A stretch of 64,000 bases of DNA. Source: Alnus glutinosa (Eukaryota; Streptophyta; Magnoliopsida; Fagales; Betulaceae). The notes beneath the pieces are model-generated. The model had not been told where the DNA came from, ran no database searches, and worked only from the letters and a program-made list of their open reading frames with translations. The DNA is taken from contig NC_084895.1 of the NCBI RefSeq assembly GCF_958979055.1, forward strand, positions 20,444,501 through 20,508,500, in the 5' to 3' direction. A program made the position numbers and the translations under genes. Shown here in pieces: positions 35,640 to 46,976 of the stretch. Numbering within the stretch: the first letter of the stretch is position 1; the number at the start of each line of letters is the position of its first letter.

Positions 35640-36225
35640 TAGTATTAGCGGCGACCTAAGTCGCCGCTAATGCTATTTTTTTTTTTTTTTAATTTTTTTC
35701 ATAGTATTAGCGGCGACTTAGGTCGCCGCTAATACTTATTTTTTTAATTTTTATAGTATTAGTGGCGACTTATGTCGCCGCTAATACATAACCAATAGCG
35801 GCGACTATTATGTCGCCGCTAATACTTTACACTTTGTGCTAGCCTAGCTGTCGCCGCTATTGGCCTCTCAATAGCGGCGACTTTTATGTCGCCGCTATTG
35901 ATAGTCCAATAGCGGCGACTTTTATGTCGCCGCCATTGGTCTCTCAATAGTGGTGACTTGTATGTCACCGCTATTGGACTATCAATAGCGGCGAAACACG
36001 ACTTTGGTGCAAAAATCACTTAGCGGCGACCAAAAACGTTTTTGCGGTGACTTTTATCGCCGCTATTGATCACTCAATAGCGGCGACATCTTACATCGCC
36101 GCTATTGATCATTAGAGGCGGAGTATCTGCGGCTAACTTATTAGCGGCGACATGTCGCCGCTATTGATCAATAGCGGCGGAAAAAAGACTTTTAGCGGCG
36201 ATATTTTGTCGCCGCTAATGATCAT
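35640..36225. repeat. Right subterminal repeat array of the CACTA element
   Basis: About 25 copies of AGCGGCGAC or its inverse, often as AATAGCGGCGAC with a mirrored GTCGCCGCTATT. It matches the left array and lies just inside the right terminus (36238). Confidence 0.93.
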
Positions 36226-36776
36226 TTTTTTTGTAGTGTTGGCCGACTTGGGGTGGCCGAACCATCCCAATGGCCATGTGAGCTAGTAGTTCGGCCACCC
36301 CCGAATGATGAAATGGGGCTGCCTAAACAACTCCTAATGGCCCCTGAATGGCCGCCATGGGGTTTTTTGGCCACTTCCCACTTGGGCCAAGGGTGTGGCT
36401 CGACCACCCGCTCATGTTTGTGTTTTTTTTTTTTTTTTAAAGAATTAATTTTAATATTTTGTATGTGTATATGTTATATTTTTTTATTGTGTCTAACACA
36501 TATCATAATATGATTGATACTAACATGATGTTTCACAATTTCTATTAAAAATTTAGATGGAAATTGGATCGAGAGACCTATTTGATTTTTTTGTGAATAC
36601 CAAATATTTTAGTAACCTCATAGCTTGCCTGTGACGCTAATAACCTTGCGGCGTAATGAAACTAACTTTTCTTTTGAAGGTAAAGTCTCAGGAATAGGGT
36701 CGACACATTTTTCGGGAAATATATATATATTGAATTAAGAAGTATATCCTTTGTCAAAGTAGCTAAAAAAGTTAAG

Positions 36777-37830
36777 CAAATTATTTTTTTTTTCCGAACA
36801 AAATAGCATGTGCTACCATATATTACTGAATGCCCCAAGGGCGAGTACAATGATAGAGGTACAAGACCCCCCTAAACCTTAAGTCAGAAACAAGTCTGAC
36901 TTGAAGCAGTTGCCTAAATACAATCCACAAATATTACAAGGACACCAAATAAATCACCTCTTTACAGTTAAAGCACATACAATCAACATAAGAGGATTGG
37001 CCTAGTCTACCCCAGACACCAAATAAGCCCATGAACATTTGTGCATTACAAATAGACAAACTGTGATCCACAGTAGACACATGAGATTGTACACAGAAAA
37101 CAGAGAAAACCCAAAGCAGCTGCCGGCAGTGAGACAGTGGCGGATTCAGCCGGAGACGGCGGCGCGTGGAGGACACATGTCGTCACCGGTACCACCCAGC
37201 AGAGGATCGACCACCGTAGACCCCATCCAACACCGTGCACAGCCAGAAAAGGCGGAACGTGTCCAACACGCGCGCCGAAGAGCAACAGGCTCTCTGGCGC
37301 GTGCCGGCCACGTGCCGGGAACCAATTACCGTCGTGGCCTGAGCTTTCGGCGGCTGGAGCGGACAACGACGGTGAACGCGGCTGGGGGGCGCGTGTCTTG
37401 GAATAAGCACCGGAGGTATGTAGATCTGGCACCAAAGTTGAAGAACAAATTTTGAACAAAACCGGCCAAAACCTCTGTTAAAGACACGAAACCCGCCACA
37501 CTCCCAAGCTATAACACCTACATTTGAGCCTTCCTGCTAAGAACAAAAGAAAGAGAAAAGAAAAAAACACAAAAACAAGCCACCATAGCCTTGTTAGGCT
37601 AGGGGAACAACAGCTCCATAGCCTTAATGGCTGGGAGAAAGCTAGCCTCCATTGAGAAAACTCAGGAGGAACCAAAAACCTTAGTCCAAGAGGACTAAGG
37701 GACAAGACCAAAGCTGGGGGGATGGAGGCTGGCCTCCCTCCCCCAGCACCGACGAGTTCTCTCTGTTGTCTGCAAGTTAAGAGACAGAAAGAGAGAGCAG
37801 AGGGAGGAAAGAGAAAGGTGTGTGAAATTA
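36777..37830 (-). mobile_element. LINE-type retroposon with poly-A tail and target-site duplication
   Basis: Flanked by AAAAAAGTTAAG at 36765-36776 and 37831-37842. On the minus strand it ends in a poly-A (plus-strand poly-T at about 36782-36793) preceded by ATGCTATTTTGTTCGG and TTGTACTCGCCCTTGGGG, which resemble plant L1 3' ends. The 5' part (37100-37450) is GC- and CpG-rich with two overlapping frames, neither resembling LINE ORF1 or reverse transcriptase. It is therefore a non-autonomous or internally deleted LINE, or a retroposed transcript, inserted by target-primed reverse transcription. Confidence 0.7.
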
Positions 37831-38159
37831 AAAAAAGTTAAGAACATTAAAAAATATAAATGAGTAAAAACATCTAATGCATTTGCAACATGAGCTAGCT
37901 GAAAATTCTTCAGTCATATTGTTGTTGTTGAATAGAAATGTTCTTCCTAGGTCATATACTTGCCAGGCGTGTGACTTCTTGAGTCAACACTTGTCTTGTT
38001 CTAATGCACTGTTTTAGTAAACTCATTTTATTTACTTTAAACAAAACCTCTGCAACTCTGTAAACTCCTTCCGTTGTTGTTCTTTTTAGACATGTCATTT
38101 GCTACCCATAAAATATTAAAGAAAAAAGTATTGACAATGAAGAGCTATCGTTCCAAATT

Positions 38160-38830
38160 AGATTAAACTGGTGTTGCAGGAGGATCCGAGTCAGATGACG
38201 CTGAGCGGTCAGATTGTACATTAATGGCGCTGAGATACCTGGAGCAGGCAGATCAGCGCAAAATTGGCAATAAATCGTAATCTGGCCTAATTGGGGCAAT
38301 TTCTGAGTGCGCTGCAGTAATTTGGCCATAACTTTGGCTACGAATCTCCGATTCGCCCATATGACCCCAAATTCGGAAAGCTATCTTTGGCGCGCACACC
38401 ATGGCCATCGAGCTATGCTCGATGCGCCTCGTTTCAAGCCCCAAAATCCACTGTTTTCCTTTTCAAAATCCTAATTTTAGATTTTTTTACCATTTATGGT
38501 AATTTTTCGTTTATTGTTTCGGAGGTGATTCTGAGCCCGATTTGGGCCAGATTTTCGACAGACTGCTTATTTTATTCCGTATTTCGTTTTATTAGGATTT
38601 TCGGGATTTCACAATTTTTGGTAAAATTCTTCTAAAGACCTAATTTTTAGCTATATAAGCCCGGCTTGTGGGCGTTTTCCAACAGTTTTGTTGTTATTGA
38701 TAATTTATCGAATTTAGAATTTTCTCTCTGTTTTTAGAGTGAAATTCTTGTTTTCTTCCTTACAATCTACTTGTTGATTAGTCTGCAAAATAATCGCTAT
38801 TCTGTTCCGGCGTCAATCGACCAGTTGAAG
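38160..38830 (+). mobile_element. Probable Ty3/gypsy LTR fragment (fossil)
   Basis: Contains CATAACTTTGGCTACGAATC, a TATA-like TATATAAGCCCGGC at about 38652 and a downstream TTCTCTCTGTTTTTAGAGTG, a layout common in plant gypsy LTRs. Ends were not resolved and no internal region is present. Assignment by resemblance only. Confidence 0.4.
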
Positions 38831-38882
38831 AGATGATAAAAGGGAAAAAAAAAAAATTTCTTACTAGGGCCGATAGCTAAAA

Positions 38883-38886
<4 letters not shown>

Positions 38887-38917
<31 letters not shown>
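38887..38917. repeat. (TA)n microsatellite
   Basis: Pure TA run of about 30 bp. Confidence 0.93.
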
Positions 38918-38919
<2 letters not shown>

Positions 38920-39355
38920 TTTTTTTGTTCTTAAAAGTTGAGGGAGCCGTGGCCTGTACCGGTCCCCCACTCCCTCTGTCCCTGAGTTCAATATTTCCAA
39001 TCAAATCAATGCTTCTTATTTTTTTATCAATATATACTATCTACATGTCTTTGCCTGATCAATTTCTGCCGAATAGGTAAATGGAATAACAAGGCAAAAA
39101 CAGATTTTAAAAGCGACAGTATCTTTAAAAAAACAAAAAATTCCTAACATAATTTCATTCGATATATTAAATACCCATTACTGGTAGGTTTAGGTCGACT
39201 TCCATGGATTGGCGTTGGTCGGGAGTCACGACAGCAATGGGCCAATCCGCCAAAAATAGAGTCTTCGTAGAAAATGAACAGACAGAACAATCCACACAAC
39301 CAGATTAATAGACTAGTTCCAAGAAAAAAGAAAAGAAAAAAATCTTCAGCTCTGG
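38918..39355. other. 3' flank of the PGG pseudogene, nothing recognised
   Basis: No frame or repeat structure that I can support. Part may be the old 3' untranslated region of the minus-strand gene next to it. Confidence 0.5.
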
Positions 39356-39563
39356 TTAGAACCAACGCTTCTTTTTCCTATAGAAGACACCTGGTCCGTA
39401 AGTTGAAATGGACATCTCAACAAGAAGTGGGAACTGCATCCATACGACCAGGGTGACAGGAACACTAGCCAAACAAATGGCAGGAATGACAAGCCATGTA
39501 TCCCCACGCAGCATAATTAAAAGAGCAGCAGAAAAGGCTATCATCATGGTTGCAATGGAGAAG

Positions 39564-40086
39564 CAGGGCCGACTCTTCCACTAGGTGACTTCGGCGGTCG
39601 CCTAAACCTTAAGTGAAAAAAGGCCCCCCAAAAATAGTATTGCTCTATGGATATGAAAAAATTAAGACAGATTTGTTAAAAAGAAAAGGCCCAATTATAG
39701 TGCACAAAGATTTTGCTAAAGAAATGGAACAAAAAGGAAAAAAAAAAAATGCATTAACTCTAAATCCCATGGATAAATCAACCGTAAGGCCTAGGAACAC
39801 AAGATTTTGCTAAAGAAAAATAAATACAGTGATTTATCAATATATGCTAGAAATATGATTAGTTATGACTTATGGAAAGCTTTAGACATAGAAGAATAAA
39901 CAAAATATAATCGAATCTAAAAAAAATCTGCGGACAAATTTATTACTGGCAATAAAATGTTAAATCTTAAAAGTAAGAAAAATAATTATTAAATAAATAA
40001 ATAAATAAATAAATATATATATATATATATAAATGGCCTCATCTAAAATTGTCGCCTTAGGCCCATAATATATTGAGCCGGCCCTG
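39564..40086. mobile_element. Non-autonomous hAT element, 523 bp
   Basis: It starts CAGGGCCGACTC and ends GAGCCGGCCCTG, with perfect 8-bp duplications TGGAGAAG at 39556-39563 and 40087-40094. Next to the left end is TAGGTGACTTCGGCGGTCGC and next to the right end GTCGCCTTAGGCCC. The interior is AT-rich, with no transposase. 8-bp duplication and short inverted repeats indicate hAT. It lies in the PGG exon. Confidence 0.92.
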
Positions 40087-40500
40087 TGGAGAAGAAGAGA
40101 GTGGAAAGGCCTATTATCATCTTCGTGGGCAAGGATTTTAGGAAATCGTCTTCCGCGTAACTCATGACGTGAGGACTCCCAAAAAATCAACACTGAAGTT
40201 GATGAAGAAAAGAGTGATAGGGAATCGGATATTATGAAGAGCATAAACACCTTTTTCTTTAAGAACATTGGGAGGCCTGTATTTTGGTCGTTACCGCCTG
40301 GAATGGTAATGGCTGCAGCAAACATAACGGTATATAAGAATAAGAGCCCCTATCACTGTACAAGAAGTTGCGGTGTCCTTCATCCATTGCTTTCCCTCTT
40401 TCATCAAGTCCTTGTGGTTCTTCGTAAACAATTCTGGTGGGGTTATACGATCATCGTTAAAAGCTTCCTTAGCATTGGGATGGACAATGCTTTCCACCTC

Positions 40501-42357
40501 CTGCATTTGTTAACAGTGAATATTTATCCTTATATGGAGAAAAATTGAATATTAACTTATTAGTCTATCCAAATTCGTGAAGAAATTCCACAACAAATTA
40601 AAGTGTAGGCTAAATATTTGGCATAGTAGTTTTTTCAAATAGCTAGCTATCCGAATTTTCAAAAGTGTAGATTATATATGCTGTTAGGAATATATGGTGA
40701 TAAAGAAGAAGAATCAGAAACAGACACTAAAATTGTTAGGAAAATATTACATGAAAAATAACAAAAAATTGAAAAAAAAAAAAAAAAAACTTTGATGCAC
40801 GATACATTGTTATGTTTAAGACGATATTTGCTTCAATTATACATTTTTTTCAACTTACTACCTCTGTTAATGTTCTGTCAAAAAGGTTTAGTGAAGGCAA
40901 AATACACACCGTTTCATCTTCTCTCGTTTTTAACACCGAAAGGCTGCCATGTCACATTGGTTGGAAAAACTAAGTTGCTCAGTTTAGTTTTACTCTAGGG
41001 AGGAAATACTCTTTAAGGGGATTTTGTTGAAGGAGTGGAGTAGGTGACACAGATAATAACTAGTCTCTCTTTGAACTCCATTGTTGTTAAGTTATTGGTA
41101 ATATAGTTAATTATTACTGAAGTGATGAGATATTAATGGTATTGTGTGGTGTACTAAGAAGTTTTGGATATTATGTTTTTGATACGTTTTTGTTGTTAGA
41201 GGAGAAAACTAGATTTTTCTCCAAAAAAATAAGAAGTATGACATAAAAAGTTTGGTGTTTTTAACTTTTTATGTGTGATTTATAAACACTATATGTAGGG
41301 CGAGGCAAAAAGGTCTAAAGGAAAATAATGAGAATCAGATGTGTAAAAATAAAACCCTAAGGCAAATTTAGTAACGGTTGTTGATTATAACCGGGTATAT
41401 ATAATTGTTAAAACCAGAGCGGTTACCAATTATTTCCAACCGGGTACCAAACCGGTTTCCCGGTTACCGGCAAGTTATAACTCGCCAGATTTGCACACCG
41501 AATTATATAGAGCTATATACGGATGAGTTTTTGAAGGGTTAGAAATGGAGTTACGGTGGATTTTTATGAAAAATAGAAACACTACTGCTGACACCAGGAA
41601 GAACTAAGCTTGTTCTGAGAGGGTATAATAGCAACAAAAACTGAGAATTGAAGATTGAAAAGGCATTCAGGAAGACAGAAAATAACCAATCCTAATTGAT
41701 ACTTCAAAACTCTGAAAGACTGAACTGAATTGGTCCATTGATTTTATATTCCTTATATAGGAAAAAACCAAACAAATTCTAACTAGAAAAGGAAAAATCT
41801 AATCCTTAATGGAAAAGGAAAACGTAATCCTTATTTAAAAGAAAAACAAAAACACAAATGAATAATTGAAAAATGAAAACCTAATCTTAATGGAAAACAA
41901 AAATTAAAATACACATGCATAAAAAAAATAACACTAATGTCGGTCTTTTCCTGCATCAACTGCATGATTCTGGTCTAGGCTAGTTACTATTAAAGTATTG
42001 ATTAAATTATTAAATTTATATCCTCTTATTAGCTTAATTAAGCTTTTGTGATAAGTAGTTATTCAACATGGTATCTGAACTAAAGGTCTTAAGTTCGAAC
42101 ATTAGCTTGTTTTAGTCATTCACCCCATATTTCAATTAAATATTTCACATACATATTGAGTCTCACCTATTAAAAGAGAGTTTAAACCCACATGTAAATG
42201 AGGAGCAGTCAAACAACATGTATCCTGGCCTCTTTCCAAATCAAATTGTTCTCTCCCAACTTTTTCTCTCGATCTCCGGCCTAGAATCTCTATAATTTGT
42301 AAAATATAGCCGGTAGTGAAAATGTATGAAAGAAATATAAAGTGAGGAGGGAGGTAC
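40501..42357. other. Large intron of the PGG pseudogene with repeat debris
   Basis: No gene seen. 41340-41500 holds ATAACCGGG / CCGGTTACC-type inverted motifs similar to those near 19650, and 41540-41950 resembles untranslated or LTR sequence, but ends could not be set. Together they may represent an inserted element that enlarged the intron. Confidence 0.4.
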
Positions 42358-43645
42358 CTTATACCATTGTAGTTCGCTTTGCATTTGCAAAGCTGCACCG
42401 GCGACGCAATTAGCCAGAGTCGAAGGTGCCGGCATCCCGGCCATATGTAATATGTTATTTTTTTGGTTGTCATGCTTATACGTTAGAACATTCTTCACAT
42501 CAAGCCCATATATAAGGCTAAATATTTTAGGTTGACGATGTAAGACAGCAGCAGCCAATATAGTTGAAACACGTTCGCCGTCATAGCTCCACACAATTTC
42601 TGGACTTTCTTTGACTATTTCGATAACAAATTCAAAAATCCCCCTCTTTATAGCATAGAAGATGGCATCATAAACGTTAACTGAACCTTTCTTCCTTTGT
42701 TCAGTATCTGAAACTGATACCTCCTTGCACATGATACGTAGAAGTTCATCGGCTTGGACATGGATCGACTTCAGTTCATATAAATCCTTGATTCCCTTGT
42801 CAATAATCAAAGCAATATTGCCAATTTAACTAGATGAAACTATAAATATATAAAATAAAATAAAATAAAAATTCAGAAAATTAATAGATATATTAATTGA
42901 GTGGATGCAGTGTACCAAATAGGTTAATTAATTAAGGAGATCGATTTAGAATTAGTTGGCGCAGAAGAGATGGCACTGCAAAATAATTAATAATGAAAAT
43001 TTCTCAGTCATGCACAATAGAAAGTCAGTACTATTTACACAAAATGAACAATATATTTATTATTCAAAATATGAGTTTATGGATTGGATGTGGTAGATAA
43101 TATCTAATTAATTAACCACAAATTTTTCATGCAAATGAAGCGTAGGAAGATTTTAAATCTATCACATTATATTTGACAAAATGGTGGTTAATGAAAATTA
43201 TTGATAAGTGTAATATAAGCAAAGCATTATATATATACTACATTTAACTTTTTGCAAATCCAATAGTGTTATGCGGAAAATACATTTACACACTTCGAAC
43301 TGAGACTTCATTAATTAGCACTTAATTACCTCCAAACTTCCATTTATAATACTTGACCCTACCGATTACCATTTTCTTGTAATTGGCACCAGCCGCTAGC
43401 GTATGATTAAAATAGTGCTACACATGACTGACATGTGTAAATTCTCATTTTGAAATGCCCAAAATATGTGTATCTCATATACTTAAGGGATATATGATAC
43501 TTTTAGAGATTGAGTTTGAGGAAATTCCTCCAACCTAGTTTTGAAGAAATTTTTATCCATAATTTAATTGAACAATGATTTCTTTAATGTAATTAATTGC
43601 CAACAATGTTTGTTTCTATTTCATAGGAGAGGGATGCTAGATATT

Positions 43646-45044
43646 CACTACAAAAAACTTGTTTTTTAATCACATGCAGTTAGCCACGTGTATGTGAGTC
43701 ATCCACGTGGCTAACTGCTAGTCACGTGCAATTAGCTACGTGGGTTCCATGTGATGAATCCGGTTGTTGCTAAATGTACATTTAGCAACGTGTCCTTTTA
43801 TACTTGTGACTATTTAACTTTTAGCCATGTGCCATCTTTAAGTGACTAAATGTATTTTTAAAAAAAAATAAAAATTTTAAAAGAAGAAAATTATATATTT
43901 TTAGCCGCCTATTCCTAACCCACGTCGCCAAAGTCAGTATTTTTTTTTTCTTTCTAATATTGTATACAATACCTACGCCACCGATCGACGAAAATACCCC
44001 CTCCAAAAATATCCATTTGGCGAGAATGAGTAAAAAACACCAAAAGACACTAACTACTCCGGCGACCAACAAAAAGGACCAAAAACAAGTAATAAAAAGA
44101 CCAAAAATCACCATCAAAAGGACCCATAAACCACCGGTCTCTTTTCTATCATCGACGACGAAAACAAGCTTCTCCGGGTGTTGGTGATCGAGTCGTGCAT
44201 TCAGGTGGGGGTGAGTCGTCGCTTGCTGAGAAAAAAATACAAACAAAGTGATAAATTTTTTTGATGAAAAATGGGGAGAGACGAGAGAGTTGAAAAAAAG
44301 AAAAGAAAAAAAAAAAAGAAAAGAAGAAAATGAAAGACGAGAGATAGAGAGATTTCTAAAATTTTAAGAAGCCAGATCTGTCGCCTAAAAAAGGTGACAG
44401 ATTTGACTTTTAAAAAGAAACAAAAAAAAAAATTAAAAAATTGAAATCAAAGAGAAATTTAGAACAAACAAGAGGCGGGGACTCTTCCCCCCAAAACATG
44501 CAAATAGCGACGTGGTTTATTTTCCACGTGACCAATTGGCCAGCAATGTGGTCATAAAAATATTAAATTTTAAATTTTAAAAAAATAAATTTCTTGAAAA
44601 AAATTAAAAAAAAAAAAAAGAATATTTTAGCCATGTGATTTATGTGCCACGTGGCCAATAAACTACATGACTAAAATTTTAAATTTTCAAAAAAAAATTA
44701 AAAAATTTTAATAATTTTTTAATAAATTAAAAAAAATATGAATATTTTAACCACGTATCTTATTTGCCACGTGGCTAAGTGGTGACGTGGCTAATTATAC
44801 ACATGTGTATTAATCCACGTGGCCATGTGGACACGTGGAGTTAATACACGGTGCAACATGGCCACATGGATCAATTACACGCGGCAATGTTGCCACGTGT
44901 ACTAAATACACGTGTCTAACTGGCTTTTTTATTTTTTTTTGCTACATCTCGCCATGTGGTCATTATGACACGTGGCTATTTGGCCACGTAGCTACAGTAA
45001 CGGCTACTATAGCCATGTGGCTAATGTCTTATTTTTTTGTAGTG
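43646..45044. mobile_element. Non-autonomous CACTA element, 1.4 kb, CACGTG-rich ends
   Basis: It starts CACTACAAAAAACTTG and ends ATTTTTTTGTAGTG, flanked by ATT duplications (43643-43645 and 45045-45047). Copy A keeps the empty site with one ATT at 4237-4239. Subterminal GCCACGTGGCTAA-like repeats in both directions give at least ten exact CACGTG cores. The centre (43965-44230) is CpG-richer with a short frame of no known family. No transposase. Mobilisation would need a related element in trans. Confidence 0.93.
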
Positions 45045-45313
45045 ATTCCAACACTTTTTTTTCCAAAATTTGGTTTTAACATGATGTGTTACAATCCTAT
45101 GAAATTTGGTTCTAATATGATGTGTCACAATCCCATGAGATCTATCATTTTGGAAAATGTGTCACAATCTCATAGGATTGTGACACATCATGTTGGAACT
45201 AAATTTTGAAAAAAAGTGTTGGAATGTCTAGTATTTCCCTTTATAGGAACATTCATTCTATAACTATTCCTTTATAAAGAGGAATAAATATTCCTATAAA
45301 AAAAAACAATTAC

Positions 45314-45480
45314 CACTACAAAAATATCGGCATTACCACAGCTAAGCATTATTTTTTGACTTTTATGCTTCATTTCGTGTCACATATAGTACTTCGTTTA
45401 TGGTTAAAGGCGAAAATAATACATTTGTCCCAATTTCGTCCAAAAATTAACAAAAGTCGAAGTCAGCACTCTTAAAAAAT
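45314..45480. mobile_element. CACTA-like left terminus, remnant
   Basis: CACTACAAAAATATCGGCAT at 45314 and the matching ACTACAAAAATACCGGCAT at 4505 in copy A resemble a CACTA end with its own subterminal sequence. No matching right end or target duplication was found, so it may be a fragment or a chance resemblance. Confidence 0.3.
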
Positions 45481-46045
45481 TGTCACATGTACTATGTCCC
45501 ATTAAAAATAAAATTTAATGTTAACACAATTAAAAAACTAAAAATATTAAACACATTAAAAATATAAAAAAATTAAAAAAAAAAAAAAAAAAGGGTGGCC
45601 AGTTTAGGGGTGGACGAACCACCTCCATGACCCTTGGGAGTGGTTCAACCATGCACCTAAAAAGAGCAAAATGGGGGTAGTTGAAACCACCCCAAGAGCC
45701 TTGCCACCTCCGGCCGGTTTGAGGTAGCCGAATTATTCTCATGGCCATTGGGAGTGACCGAACCCACCCCTAAGTCAAATGGGGATGGCTCGAGTCTTTT
45801 GAAGGTGGTTTCAGTCACTCCCTTGGCCGCCCCTAAAGGCCATGGGGGCAGTATGCCACCCCTAAACTGGCTATGGGGGTGGCTCAGCTCAATGGGGGGT
45901 GTTCGACTACCTCCATTTTGCTCAAAGGTGTAGCTTGAGTCACCTCTAAATTTTTTTTAGTGTTTTTATTTTTATTTTTAAATATTTTATGTTTTTTAAT
46001 TTTTAATTGGGCATAGGAACACGTGCCAATATACCTTAAACAAAT
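45476..46045. mobile_element. GC-cored foldback element, copy B
   Basis: Counterpart of 4668-5150, with AT-rich inverted arms and a GC-rich core of GGTGGCTC / GACCACC-type repeats. The core is longer here than in copy A (extra block near 45770-45880). Frames across it are by-products of the repeat. Confidence 0.6.
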
Positions 46046-46855
46046 AACTCTCCAATATCCCTTACACATTTGGCTTTGTCCTTTATATAATCATTTCAGC
46101 ATTCTAGAGGTAGCACAATTAGTTCCAGATATATGGGTGAAAATGTTGGCCCTGAATAGATTAGTCCGCCAGAGAGAGAGCTGTGCCGTGCCATGGAGGA
46201 AACATGAGAGAGAGAAAAGAGGAACGAACGAGGGGAGAAAGAGAAGCATTTTTTTTTTTTTTTTCTCAAAAAAAAAAAAAAATCGCGGTAGCACGCAGCA
46301 GGTAAAAAACGTAAATGCATTTAATAAATTTATTTATTTTTATCTGAAAGAACCTGCTGCAACTCAAACGGAAACTGTAATTTTTTTTTAACAAAAAAAA
46401 AAAAAAAACGGAAGCTCGTCTCAAAAGGATGCAAGAAGGATGCTAGTAAATGCCCCACCATTATACCATTCCTCATTGGCCACCCTCCAGCGAGACAGGC
46501 CTTCAATAATTCAGATAAAGGTGTGCGATCCTAATTGCTCCAACTAAAGTTGCCCCTGTATTTTAGGTCGAATAGAAGGCACCAATTGTACGTGTTCCTC
46601 AATAATGGAAGGCACCCATTTAAGCCTCTCTTTTATTAAGCTCTGATAATGTCGCTATTTCTTTTAAAATGAAAAAAGAGATTGTTTTAAAGAGGTGTGT
46701 TATTTATATGCATATTGTACGCACTCTTATATATAATTTTCACACCAAATATAAGTGTATGTACAAATATCATTTGCCAACCATAAAGCACCTTATTCAA
46801 GTCGACCCATATGACAAAGTTCTCCAATAATTAGTTGCTATCACTAGTTGGATTA

Positions 46856-46857
<2 letters not shown>

Positions 46858-46891
<34 letters not shown>
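46858..46891. repeat. (TA)n microsatellite
   Basis: TA run of about 34 bp. Copy A has only a short TATATATGCATGCG at the same place. Confidence 0.93.
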
Positions 46892-46894
<3 letters not shown>

Positions 46895-46976
46895 TGCGCA
46901 AGAGGAAAACGATAAAGTTAAGGTTGTTTTGGCTTATGAATTGAATGATGAAAATCTTACGCTATTATTAATTTCC

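Larger units (their letters stand above)
21672..36238 (+). mobile_element. CACTA (En/Spm) DNA transposon, 14.6 kb
   Basis: It begins CACTACAAGAAATTTG and ends TTTTTTTTGTAGTG, flanked by a 3-bp duplication TTG (21669-21671 and 36239-36241). Both ends carry dense direct and inverted copies of a TTAGCGGCGAC subterminal motif, more than 40 in all. The interior encodes a TNP2-type transposase (broken in its C-terminal third), a spliced TNPA-like protein, a captured bHLH exon and other possible exons. A 2.2-kb cluster of small elements and a minisatellite splits the left subterminal array. Termini, duplication length, gene content and gene order all fit CACTA. With tnp2 damaged, the copy is probably immobile unless helped in trans. 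Confidence 0.95.
21517..36583. mobile_element. GC-cored foldback element interrupted by the 14.6-kb CACTA transposon
   Basis: The left part (21517-21671) and right part (36239-36583) belong together. Outer arms are inverted relatives (AATAGGTCC at left, GACCTATT at right; then inverted matches around CACAATAAAAAAA). The inner parts share AGCGGGTGGTCGAGCCAC, which appears at the right as GTGGCTCGACCACCCGCT. The CACTA transposon sits in the GC-rich core and the TTG at its target is duplicated. Without the insertion it would be about 0.5 kb. Confidence 0.7.
39356..42795 (-). pseudogene. Ankyrin-repeat / PGG-domain protein gene, decayed
   Basis: The last ankyrin part is at 42358-42795 (ILHMAGMPAPSTLANCVAGA, QMQSELQWYK, then donor AAG|GTACCT). 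After a 1.86-kb intron, an exon starts at 40500 behind ATGCAG (EVESIVHPNA, KDLMKEGKQWMKDTATSC) and enters the PGG domain (AAAITIPGGNDQNTGLP). The C-terminus is at 39356-39547 (TMMIAFSAALLIML, GDTWLVIPAICLASVPVTL). Such proteins carry N-terminal ankyrin repeats and about four C-terminal membrane helices; Arabidopsis ITN1 is a known member. Here the frame is lost at least twice in the PGG domain (near 40325 and 40170), and a hAT element at 39564-40086 splits it. Exons upstream of the acceptor at 42796 are missing. Confidence 0.88.

Noticed and set aside
37039-37459. 137- and 138-aa overlapping frames on opposite strands
   Set aside because: Open only because the stretch is GC-rich; no domain on either strand, and both lie inside a retroposon.
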